Positions 57,205 to 64,000 of a DNA stretch of 64,000 nucleotides are shown one piece after another (position 1 is the stretch's first letter; each line of letters begins with the position of its first letter). The stretch spans positions 1-64,000 of the forward strand of contig NZ_PDZG01000020.1 of assembly GCF_002735645.1 (NCBI RefSeq), in the 5' to 3' direction. The notes beneath the pieces were generated by a model. It saw nothing but the letters and a program-made list of their open reading frames with translations. It searched no databases and had not been told where the DNA came from. This DNA is from Iodobacter sp. BJB302. GTDB taxonomy: Bacteria > Pseudomonadota > Gammaproteobacteria > Burkholderiales > Chitinibacteraceae. A program made the position numbers and the translations under genes.

Positions 57205-57653
57205 GGCCCGCCCCCTTTTGAATCAATATAGCAGTAATTTCTGGTGGCATTGGTGTGTTTAAACCTCCTGCAGGATGAAGCAGGCGATTGCTGATTGATT
57301 GCATCTTGACAGGGAGAGGCTGGTTTTTGCTCTGAAAAAGCGCTGACGAGCGATATGACCAAGGAAGCAGCGGCAAGTCATTTTAAATGGCAAATGAATG
57401 CGTATTTCAATTAAAAATGGTGATTTGCATTTTAATTTAGCGATCTGTTTTTTTGTATTTTTAAAGTAATAGCTAGGAGTTGTTGGCGGGGTTTGAGCCG
57501 GATCAGCTGCGGAGCCTGAAGTGTGGCACTTTGCATCTTTGCGAAGAGAGGGGCGCATCCATGGAGGCTATTTTGAGGCGTTTGTCATTTTTATCTTTAC
57601 CGGCGATTTATTTACGCCCAATATAGAACGATCGTTCTATATTGGTGTTGCCC
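57205..57653. other. 449-bp divergent gap before umuD
   Basis: Apart from the palindrome at its right end no gene or other structure stands out. Several overlapping short readings on the minus strand have no family features or ribosome sites. Confidence 0.5.
57618..57645. promoter_or_regulatory. 28-bp perfect palindrome directly before umuD
   Basis: The sequence is self-complementary over 28 bases with core TATAGAACGATCGTTCTATA and ends eight bases before the umuD ATG. The core contains GAAC-N4-GTTC, like the SOS box of Gram-positive bacteria, and not the CTGT-N8-ACAG box expected for a betaproteobacterium. TetR-type operators can also look like this. Confidence 0.75.
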
Positions 57654-58094
57654 ATGTCGGATTTTTATACTTCTCAGGGTGTTAGCCTGCCAGCAGCAAG
57701 CTGCGTGCCTGTTTACCTGCCTTATAGCAGCACCCCAATTTCTGCTGGTTTTCCCAGCCCTGCAGAGGGATATTTAGAAGAGTATCTCAGCCTTGATCAG
57801 CATCTTATTCAGGATAAGGAATCAACCGTTTTGCTGCGCTGTAAGGGTGATTCGATGACCGGTGCGCATATTTGCGCGGGAGACTGGCTGATTGTGGACC
57901 GGGGCCGCCAGGCGGTATCGGGCGATATTGTTGTTGCCGCTTTGGATGGTGAATTCACATTGAAAAGGCTTATCCTGCGCGGGCAGCAGGTAATCTTGCA
58001 GCCGGAAAACCCGGCGTATCAACCCATTTTTGTGCAGCCAGAGCAGGAGCTTTCGCTGTTTGGCGTGCTCACAGGTCTGGCGAGGCGTGTGTAA
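57654..58094 (+). CDS. umuD: UmuD-like S24 peptidase, DNA polymerase V subunit
   Basis: Self-cleaving partner of UmuC in SOS mutagenesis. The 146 residues have a cleavage site Ala31-Gly32 in [15 protein letters not shown] (E. coli UmuD uses Cys-Gly), the nucleophile Ser67 in [11 protein letters not shown] and the general base Lys104 in [11 protein letters not shown] chose the ATG at 57654 because upstream TTG and GTG codons lie inside the palindrome. The stop overlaps the umuC start (TAATG). Confidence 0.93.
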   Translation: MSDFYTSQGVSLPAASCVPVYLPYSSTPISAGFPSPAEGYLEEYLSLDQHLIQDKESTVLLRCKGDSMTGAHICAGDWLIVDRGRQAVSGDIVVAALDGEFTLKRLILRGQQVILQPENPAYQPIFVQPEQELSLFGVLTGLARRV

Positions 58095-59365
58095 TGCAGC
58101 GGCAAATTGCGCTTGTGGATTGCAATAACTTTTATGCGTCTTGCGAACGGGTATTCCGGCCCGCTTTAAATCACCGGCCCATTGTGGTGCTGTCAAATAA
58201 CGATGGCTGCGTGGTGGCCCGCAGCAATGAAAGCAAGGCACTGGGTATCCCTATGGGCGTGCCCTTGTTTCAGATCAGGGATGTAATTGCACAGCATGGC
58301 GTCGTGGTGCTTTCCAGTAATTACGCTTTGTATGGTGATTTAAGCCGCCGGGTGATGTCCATCCTTGGACGTTACTCTCCCCGGCAAGAAATCTATTCTA
58401 TCGATGAAAGCTTCCTGGATTTAACGGGTTTCAGTAGGGTGACGGCGTATTGTCATACGCTAAAACAGGACATTAAGCAGCGCACGGGTATTCCTGTTTG
58501 TGTGGGGATTGCACCCAGTAAAACGCTAGCAAAGCTGTGCAATATGCTGGCCAAAAAAATGCAGCCATGGGCTGAAAATGGGGTGTTTAATTTTTATGAA
58601 ACCGAGCCTCAGGTGTGGGATGCCATTTTGCAAAAACTGCCAGTGGGGGAGGTGTGGGGGATAGGGTACCGGCTTGCCCGCAAATTAGAATTTGATGGCA
58701 TCACTACGGTTTACCATTTAAAAATGGCGTCATCCTCATTGCTGCGCCGCCGTCATGGCGTTTTAGTGGGGCAATCCATTGCTGAGCTCAATGGCGAAGC
58801 CTGTTTAGAGCTGGAAGATCTTCCGGCGGCAAGGCAGCATATTCTGGTCAGCCGTTCATTTGGCCGTAAAACCTGTTTATTCAGCGAGGTGCAGGCCGCA
58901 CTGGCACTGCATATTTCCGCTGCGGCCACTAAGCTCAGGCAACAGCAGTCTCTGGCCAGCCAGCTTACTTTATTTGTACGCAGTCAGCCTTCTGATTACA
59001 GCCAGCCTCCCGTGCACCGCTCTGTTGTGTTGCCTTTAAGTGCACCGACAGACGACACCCTGCTCTTGCAAAAAGCAGCACTGGCAGGCTTGAAAATATT
59101 ATTTACGGAGGGCGCTCTGTATCAAAAAGCAGGCGTTATGCTGGCAGGCGTAGAGGGGAAATCAGGGCAACAGCCTGATTTGTTTGCTGATAGTCCTGCT
59201 CCTCAGCGGGCGAAGCTGATGGCGGCACTGGATTTAATCAATCAACATTTTGGCCGGCATACCCTGCGTAGTGCCGCAGAGCTGATGAGCCACGCCAGCA
59301 ACATGAATCAGCAGTGGCGTTCACCACGTTATACCACCTGCTGGAATGAGTTACTGGAAGTTTAA
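58094..59365 (+). CDS. umuC: DNA polymerase V catalytic subunit UmuC (Y family)
   Basis: Error-prone translesion polymerase. The 423 residues carry the Y-family motifs [47 protein letters not shown] with the catalytic acidic pair, [17 protein letters not shown] and the UmuC-type C-terminal domain. Full family length. Translationally coupled to umuD. Confidence 0.96.
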   Translation: MQRQIALVDCNNFYASCERVFRPALNHRPIVVLSNNDGCVVARSNESKALGIPMGVPLFQIRDVIAQHGVVVLSSNYALYGDLSRRVMSILGRYSPRQEIYSIDESFLDLTGFSRVTAYCHTLKQDIKQRTGIPVCVGIAPSKTLAKLCNMLAKKMQPWAENGVFNFYETEPQVWDAILQKLPVGEVWGIGYRLARKLEFDGITTVYHLKMASSSLLRRRHGVLVGQSIAELNGEACLELEDLPAARQHILVSRSFGRKTCLFSEVQAALALHISAAATKLRQQQSLASQLTLFVRSQPSDYSQPPVHRSVVLPLSAPTDDTLLLQKAALAGLKILFTEGALYQKAGVMLAGVEGKSGQQPDLFADSPAPQRAKLMAALDLINQHFGRHTLRSAAELMSHASNMNQQWRSPRYTTCWNELLEV

Positions 59366-59533
59366 AAGCCTGAAAAGAGATGCAGGCTATTTCTGTTGCA
59401 CGCCATTCGTACAAATTCCTTACATTTTGGTAACGTTAGGGGTAGGCTCAAAGCAGTCTCTGTGGTTTTAAAAAAACGCGATGGGCTGTTTGAAATAACT
59501 CTTTTTTATGGCCTCTTTGCAGGTGATTTTGTT

Positions 59534-60319
59534 TTGAATAATCATTTATCTTTAAAAGTGGCTACTTACAACATCCATAAGGGGCTGTCGCTGTTTAATC
59601 AGCGGCTGGTTGTGCATGATGTTCGTGAGGCCTTGCAGGCTTTGTCTCCTGATTTGATTTTTTTGCAGGAAGTGCAAGGCGCGCACAGTCAGCGGATACA
59701 GCGCTTTTCTAACTGGCCTGTTGCCCCGCAGCATGAGTATTTGGCAGGCGATTTACATGTGGCTTATGGCTTAAATGCCCGTTATAAGCTGGGGCACCAT
59801 GGTAATGCGCTGCTATCTCGGTTTCCTATTTTGCGCTGGCATAATCACGATTTAACTCTGCATCGTTTTGAGCAGCGTGGCGTCTTGCATTGCGAGCTGG
59901 ATGTGCCGGGCTGGCATCAGCCACTGCACGCGCTTTGTGTACATCTTAATTTGCGGGCAATGGACAGGCGTAAACAAGTCAGAATGCTGATTGAACGGGT
60001 ACTCAGTGATGTGCCTGAAGATGCGCCTCTTGTGCTGGCTGGCGACTTTAATGACTGGCGCGGCGAGGCCACCCTGCAGTTTGCCCGCGAGCTAGGCCTG
60101 ATTGAAGCCTTTAATGCCTTGCATGGTACTTCCGCTAAAAGCTTTCCTGCCCGCTTACCCATCCTGTCTCTGGATCGGGTGTATTTACGGGGGTTTACGG
60201 TGCAAGTGGCCAATGTACTGGGCGGAGTGCCCTGGTCTAATTTATCGGATCATGCGCCGCTCTATACCGTATTACACCGTAATGAGGGTGGTCTTGGGAC
60301 GGCGGGTATTGAACTGTAA
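59534..60319 (+). CDS. ybhP: Endonuclease/exonuclease/phosphatase family protein, YbhP-like
   Basis: EEP-fold hydrolase with VATYNIHKGLS, IFLQEVQ, LAGDFNDWRGE and LSDHAPLYTVL, the catalytic Asn, Glu, Asp and His boxes. The gene order matches E. coli ybhP-clsB, so it is probably the YbhP orthologue; its activity is not established. The start is uncertain: the frame is open from 59396, but the EEP domain begins just after a TTG at 59534, which has AGGTG upstream, giving 261 residues as in E. coli. An ATG-type start at 59396 would add 46 unlike residues. Confidence 0.82.
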   Translation: MNNHLSLKVATYNIHKGLSLFNQRLVVHDVREALQALSPDLIFLQEVQGAHSQRIQRFSNWPVAPQHEYLAGDLHVAYGLNARYKLGHHGNALLSRFPILRWHNHDLTLHRFEQRGVLHCELDVPGWHQPLHALCVHLNLRAMDRRKQVRMLIERVLSDVPEDAPLVLAGDFNDWRGEATLQFARELGLIEAFNALHGTSAKSFPARLPILSLDRVYLRGFTVQVANVLGGVPWSNLSDHAPLYTVLHRNEGGLGTAGIEL

Positions 60320-60578
60320 GTGATCCGCCGGGTCTGAGTGGCTGTCGTGTCATTTTATGGCTTGTCTTTGTGGCTTTTGAGCAGTGTGAAAAAAATACGC
60401 TCAAATAAAAGATAAAAATCAAACCCCGTACCGCGGAGCATCTTGCGTTGCCTTGGTGCTGTACTGACAGTCTGATTCAGACTGGTGTGCCGGGGCCTTG
60501 GGCGTTGCAATGGCGTGCACCGTATCGCTGAATAATGAGAAACACAAACGTTGTGCTAACGGCAGATGAGGCTGACTT

Positions 60579-61742
60579 ATGTATGTGGCTGGAAATCGCT
60601 TTAAATTACTTTATAACGGGCAGGATTATTTTCCCGCGCTGATCGATGCGATTCATCTGGCACAACAAGAAGTTTTTTTAGAAAGCTATTTATTCGAGGC
60701 CGATGAAGTAGGCACGGCGGTGATGGAGGCTTTAATCGCTGCAGCCTTGCGCGGTGTGCGGGTTAACTTACAGATTGATGGCTTTGGAGCCGGGCATTTG
60801 CCTTTGTCATGGCGGGAGAAGCTGGCCGAATCGGGCGTGAGGGTTTTGTTTTTTAGGCCGGAAGTAAAAATGCTCTCGCTCGACAGGCAGCGTTTACGCC
60901 GTTTGCACCGAAAGCTGGCGGTTATTGACGGCAATGTGGCGTTTATTGGTGGAATCAATATTTTGTCTGATTTTGAGCCAGGACAGCCAGAATTTGCTCC
61001 GCGCTATGATTATGCAGTGCGCATGATCGGCCCGCTGGTGGCTCAGGTGCATGAATCGGCGGATCATCTGTGGCGGCATACCGCATGGGTGCAGCTTAAA
61101 CAAAACTGGGCAAAAAAAAGTGTGATCAGACCATCAGACAGGGCTCTTGGGCGCGCCCGCGGCTTGTTTTTATACCGGGATAATTTGCGCCACCGGCGTG
61201 ATATAGAGCGTGAATATCTGCGCGCTATTTTGCGTGCCAAAAGCGAAATCATCCTTGCTAATGCGTATTTCCTGCCCGGATATCGCTTACGTCATGCGCT
61301 GATTCATGCGGCTAAGCGCGGTGTAAATGTTGTTCTGCTGGTGCAGGGCAGGGTGGACCACGCCTTGCTGCACTATGCCAGCCGGGGTTTTTATCAGCAG
61401 TTTCTAAGTGCGGGCATCGAAATTTATGAATACCGAAAAGGCTTTATGCATGCCAAAGTGGCTGCGATTGACGGTGTTTGGGCTACGGTAGGCTCAAGCA
61501 ATATTGATCCTTTCAGCCTGCTTCTGGCACGGGAAGCCAATGTCTTTGTACGTGATAAGCAGTTTGCCGGCGAGCTGCGTGCCGATCTGATGCGTGCATT
61601 GCAAAAGGACGCAGTACAAATTAAAAAAAGCGATGTTGAGCGGGATCGCTGGGTTTACCGGGTTTTACCCTGGCTTTGCCATGCTGTGGTGCGCCTGATG
61701 ATGGGGGTGAGCGGCTATGGCGGACGCCGCTATCTGGAATAG
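60579..61742 (+). CDS. clsB: Cardiolipin synthase B-type phospholipase D family protein
   Basis: Makes cardiolipin or related phospholipids by phosphatidyl transfer. The 387 residues have two HKD motifs: RLHRKLAVIDGNVAFIGGIN (His110, Lys112, Asp117) and FMHAKVAAIDGVWATVGSSN near residue 290, and FLESYLFEADEVG near the start. Order with ybhP as in E. coli supports ClsB. The 259-base gap between the two holds no gene. Confidence 0.92.
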   Translation: MYVAGNRFKLLYNGQDYFPALIDAIHLAQQEVFLESYLFEADEVGTAVMEALIAAALRGVRVNLQIDGFGAGHLPLSWREKLAESGVRVLFFRPEVKMLSLDRQRLRRLHRKLAVIDGNVAFIGGINILSDFEPGQPEFAPRYDYAVRMIGPLVAQVHESADHLWRHTAWVQLKQNWAKKSVIRPSDRALGRARGLFLYRDNLRHRRDIEREYLRAILRAKSEIILANAYFLPGYRLRHALIHAAKRGVNVVLLVQGRVDHALLHYASRGFYQQFLSAGIEIYEYRKGFMHAKVAAIDGVWATVGSSNIDPFSLLLAREANVFVRDKQFAGELRADLMRALQKDAVQIKKSDVERDRWVYRVLPWLCHAVVRLMMGVSGYGGRRYLE

Positions 61743-61751
61743 CCCCGATGC

Positions 61752-63179
61752 TTATTCTGGCAGTGCCTGGTAGTCTTTTGCGCTGATATTGATTTTTTGA
61801 TGCAGCACGCGCTGTATTCCGCCCTTATTCACATCACTGACTGAAAAATACAATTTGCTGCGCCCGCGCGCCTGAATTGGCATCGTTTGGCTGTGAACAG
61901 AGACGCCTGCAAAATCCAGATTGCCAGAATCAACAGACAGTGCAGGCTGGCCCTCTATGCGGCTGTTGGTGGCGGTAATCTGAGAGCGGTTGCTGATCAC
62001 CGCCGCATCCGGGCTGCTGATCTGCACATTATCCAGCCACACGCTGGAATCGCTGATAAGCAAAGAGCGGGCACTGAGATTATACAAGTACACCTGTTTG
62101 CAGCCGTTCAGCTCAATGCGGTCATAAGCGCCGGTTAAGCGCTGATGATTACTTTTATTGCAAAGATGATTCCGGCTGCTGATGCTGGCTGCAGGCCAGG
62201 TGGTTTTTTCCGGAACAGGCGTCGTGAGCGCGCTGTTCAGGCGCTCGGCAAATTCATCCGGGCGCTCGGCCATAGGCACATGGCCTGTGTTGGCAAACAG
62301 GCTTAAACGGGCAGTTGGCATGCGCCCCGCCAGTAAATAAGCGGTTCTGAGCGGCGCAACAGGATCGCTCATTCCCCAGAAAATATCGGTTGGGGTTTGG
62401 GTATGGCTGATTGCCTCAGTGAAATCTTCGTCCAGCAGGGAAAGCGCTGCATTAAAAGTGTGCAGATTTTTAAAAAGATGCTCCCTGACCGGGGTGTTGT
62501 GCAGCAGGTAGCTTGGGTCAGGCAATACATCGTCTGCAGTTTCAATCAGGCTGGAGCGTAAGCGATTTACTTTGCGTGTGGCAAAATTAATGAGCATATT
62601 GGGTAAATTGCTTTCTGAGCGCTCAAAATTAAGTTTGCTTAAATAATCTAAATAAACCGTTTTTTGCAAAATACCTGCCGCATCAATCAGCACCAGATGG
62701 CTGACTTTTTCTGGGTGGTTATAGGTATAGCGTAAGCTGATTGCTGCACCTAAAGAATGGCCAATTAAAATGACGCGCTGATCCGCTGTGTATTGCTGAA
62801 TTAAAGCATTAATAAGCTGGCCATAATGGGCGGGCGAAAGCCGCTCCACATTATTACCCGATAAACCAAATCCTGGCAGATCAAAAGCCACCACATGATA
62901 ATTACGGGCGAGCCGGGGGATTTGAGTCAGCCAGTCCCGGCTGGCCCGGTTTCCAAGGCCATGCACCAGTACAATGCTTGGGTGCTGCGGGTTTCCGGCT
63001 TGCATGACAAAGACTTTGCCGTTAAAAAATGGCGCATCCTGCAAATGGTAACGCCATTCAGGCGGGTAATCTGCCGGTGCCGGAATATCTAGCGGCGTAC
63101 CAGAAAGAAAGGCTGTTTCTGCATATAAAGGGTTGCTGATCAATAAAGTCAGTACAAGGCAGGCCGCGAATTTCAGCAT
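61752..63179 (-). CDS. Exported alpha/beta hydrolase with C-terminal beta-helix-like domain
   Basis: A 475-residue protein with a signal peptide (FAACLVLTLLISNPLYA), an alpha/beta hydrolase domain (about 60-310: IVLVHGLGNRASRDWL, DLPGFGLSG, nucleophile elbow LIGHSLGAAISLRY, acid in FWGMSDPVAPL, His in NTGHVPMAERPDE), and a 150-residue tail with two cysteines and short beta-strand-like repeats (YDRIELNGCKQVYLYNLS, LISDSSVWLDNVQISS, ITATNSRIEGQPALSV) that look like a right-handed parallel beta helix. This combination is unusual. Substrate unknown; location periplasmic or outer surface is inferred. Confidence 0.82.
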   Translation of the reverse strand: MLKFAACLVLTLLISNPLYAETAFLSGTPLDIPAPADYPPEWRYHLQDAPFFNGKVFVMQAGNPQHPSIVLVHGLGNRASRDWLTQIPRLARNYHVVAFDLPGFGLSGNNVERLSPAHYGQLINALIQQYTADQRVILIGHSLGAAISLRYTYNHPEKVSHLVLIDAAGILQKTVYLDYLSKLNFERSESNLPNMLINFATRKVNRLRSSLIETADDVLPDPSYLLHNTPVREHLFKNLHTFNAALSLLDEDFTEAISHTQTPTDIFWGMSDPVAPLRTAYLLAGRMPTARLSLFANTGHVPMAERPDEFAERLNSALTTPVPEKTTWPAASISSRNHLCNKSNHQRLTGAYDRIELNGCKQVYLYNLSARSLLISDSSVWLDNVQISSPDAAVISNRSQITATNSRIEGQPALSVDSGNLDFAGVSVHSQTMPIQARGRSKLYFSVSDVNKGGIQRVLHQKINISAKDYQALPE

Positions 63180-63214
63180 GGAGTCAGAGAGGTGTATATA
63201 GCTTGAGGTTGAAG

Positions 63215-63256
63215 TAAAAACAAGCGGTGGCTGAGGCCAGCCACCGCTTGTTTTTA
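63215..63256 (-). terminator. Bidirectional terminator after yiaA
   Basis: AAACAAGCGGTGGCTG and its inverse CAGCCACCGCTTGTTT are separated by a few bases and flanked by A and T tracts. It ends the yiaA transcript on the minus strand. Confidence 0.92.
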
Positions 63257-63266
63257 TTTGAAATTT

Positions 63267-63710
63267 TTATTTGAAAGTATTGAGGTCTGCTGATTCAGTT
63301 TCTGCAAACTCTGGTTTTAACAAGGCCACATCCCGTACATTTTTTTGTACGGCAACGGACGCAAACAGGCTCAGCAAATACGACATTGCGTAAAAGCCTT
63401 TTTCGCTGGAGGTGAGTGTTGCATTCCATAACCCTGCAGCAAGTAATAACAGGGCGGCACCAATAGAAACCCAGCAAAGCCCGAAATAAAGCCCGGTGAC
63501 AGGGATATCTTCTAATCGGTCGCGTACCGATTTTTGTAATGAAATAGCGGCAAACAAGCCGTATAACAGCAGGGTAAAGTAATAGCCTTTTTCATTGAGT
63601 GCCATAGTGGCATTCCAGAGGCCGATTGAATACGTCAGCGTTCCAATAAATAGGGCGAGCCATGATGCACCAATAAAGGCACCTGACGGGCCACTGTGTT
63701 TTGCTTTCAT
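63267..63710 (-). CDS. yiaA: YiaA/YiaB family inner membrane protein
   Basis: A 147-residue four-helix membrane protein made of two similar two-helix halves: YSIGLWNATMALNEKGYYFT and then AGLWNATLTSSEKGFYAMSY, each followed by a QKxVRD element (LQKSVRDRLEDIP, VQKNVRDVALL). This double pattern is diagnostic of YiaA. The function of the family is unknown. AAGGA precedes its start codon. Confidence 0.93.
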   Translation of the reverse strand: MKAKHSGPSGAFIGASWLALFIGTLTYSIGLWNATMALNEKGYYFTLLLYGLFAAISLQKSVRDRLEDIPVTGLYFGLCWVSIGAALLLLAAGLWNATLTSSEKGFYAMSYLLSLFASVAVQKNVRDVALLKPEFAETESADLNTFK

Positions 63711-64000
63711 ATTTGTCCTTTGCTTACTTTAAATGGCCAAGCCATGCTGAATGCCCATCATTCGGATAAAACGGGATTGGGGTTTTTATTTATGATTTTA
63801 AAAATATAAATACGCAGATCACATTGCTAAATTGATTGCTGTCAGAAAAAGTCAGCTGAAGATTAAATTAATCGCTGAGCAATAGCAAGTAAAATGGGGT
63901 TAAAAAGCTGAGCGGAGGCGGGTACGGGTAAAAGCCGCGCGATTAATGATTATTTTGCAGTGCGATCTTGCTCACGTCAGGAGAGAGATAAAACTTAAGC
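63711..64000. other. Non-coding window edge
   Basis: AT-rich sequence with no gene. The last bases contain CAGGAGAGAGAT, which may be a ribosome-binding site of a gene that starts beyond the window. Confidence 0.35.

Overview
The window looks like a chromosomal segment of a betaproteobacterium of the order Neisseriales (Chromobacteriaceae; Iodobacter-like is my guess). The guess rests on gene content and protein style: ccoNOQP with ccoG/fixH, an FNR-type control site, the ileS-lspA-ispH run, an ast arginine-degradation operon, a sigma-28 flagellin promoter and moderate GC. No rRNA or tRNA gene was recognised. All family assignments come from motifs read by eye; no database search was run.

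Layout. 1-124: end of an IS3-family insertion sequence cut by the window edge. 160-8244: minus-strand cytochrome cbb3 oxidase region (ccoI-ccoS, ccoN-O-Q-P, ccoG-fixH), including a 55-residue ccoQ and an FNR site well placed for ccoN. 8502-13797: ribF, ileS, lspA, ispH, all minus. 13940-16155: flgA and rmuC. 16203-23940: a chemosensory operon read STAS protein, CheA, MCP, CheW, CheD, CheB, REC-EAL regulator; no cheR or cheY is seen here, so a c-di-GMP phosphodiesterase seems to be the output. 24635-29759: astA-astD-astB, a terminator, then astE (arginine succinyltransferase pathway without astC).

29835-44509 is an accessory region. It opens with a 271-bp MITE-like palindromic element and a decayed IS3 transposase end. 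It carries detoxification and redox genes (DUF1348, two GSTs, a PNPOx-reductase-ferredoxin fusion, DoxX, SDR, AhpD-like protein), LysR regulators divergent from single target genes, and a TetR/hydrolase/membrane protein/RhlB-like glycosyltransferase operon. It closes with an SDR and a LysR gene that are both truncated at the same point.

44539-63710 returns to mixed housekeeping and accessory genes: two solitary periplasmic binding proteins, periplasmic asparaginase, class 1A dihydroorotate dehydrogenase, a 538-residue flagellin with an EF-hand-like loop and two cysteines, an arylamine N-acetyltransferase, an alanine-glyoxylate-type aminotransferase next to an alanine symporter, a Fur-box-preceded 2OG-Fe(II) oxygenase/aromatic amino acid decarboxylase pair, umuDC behind a 28-bp perfect palindrome, ybhP-clsB, an exported hydrolase with a beta-helix-like tail, and yiaA.

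The strongest leads for something undescribed are the iron-regulated oxygenase/decarboxylase pair, the RhlB-like glycolipid operon, the EF-hand flagellin, the STAS-CheA-EAL signalling cluster and the atypical umuDC operator.
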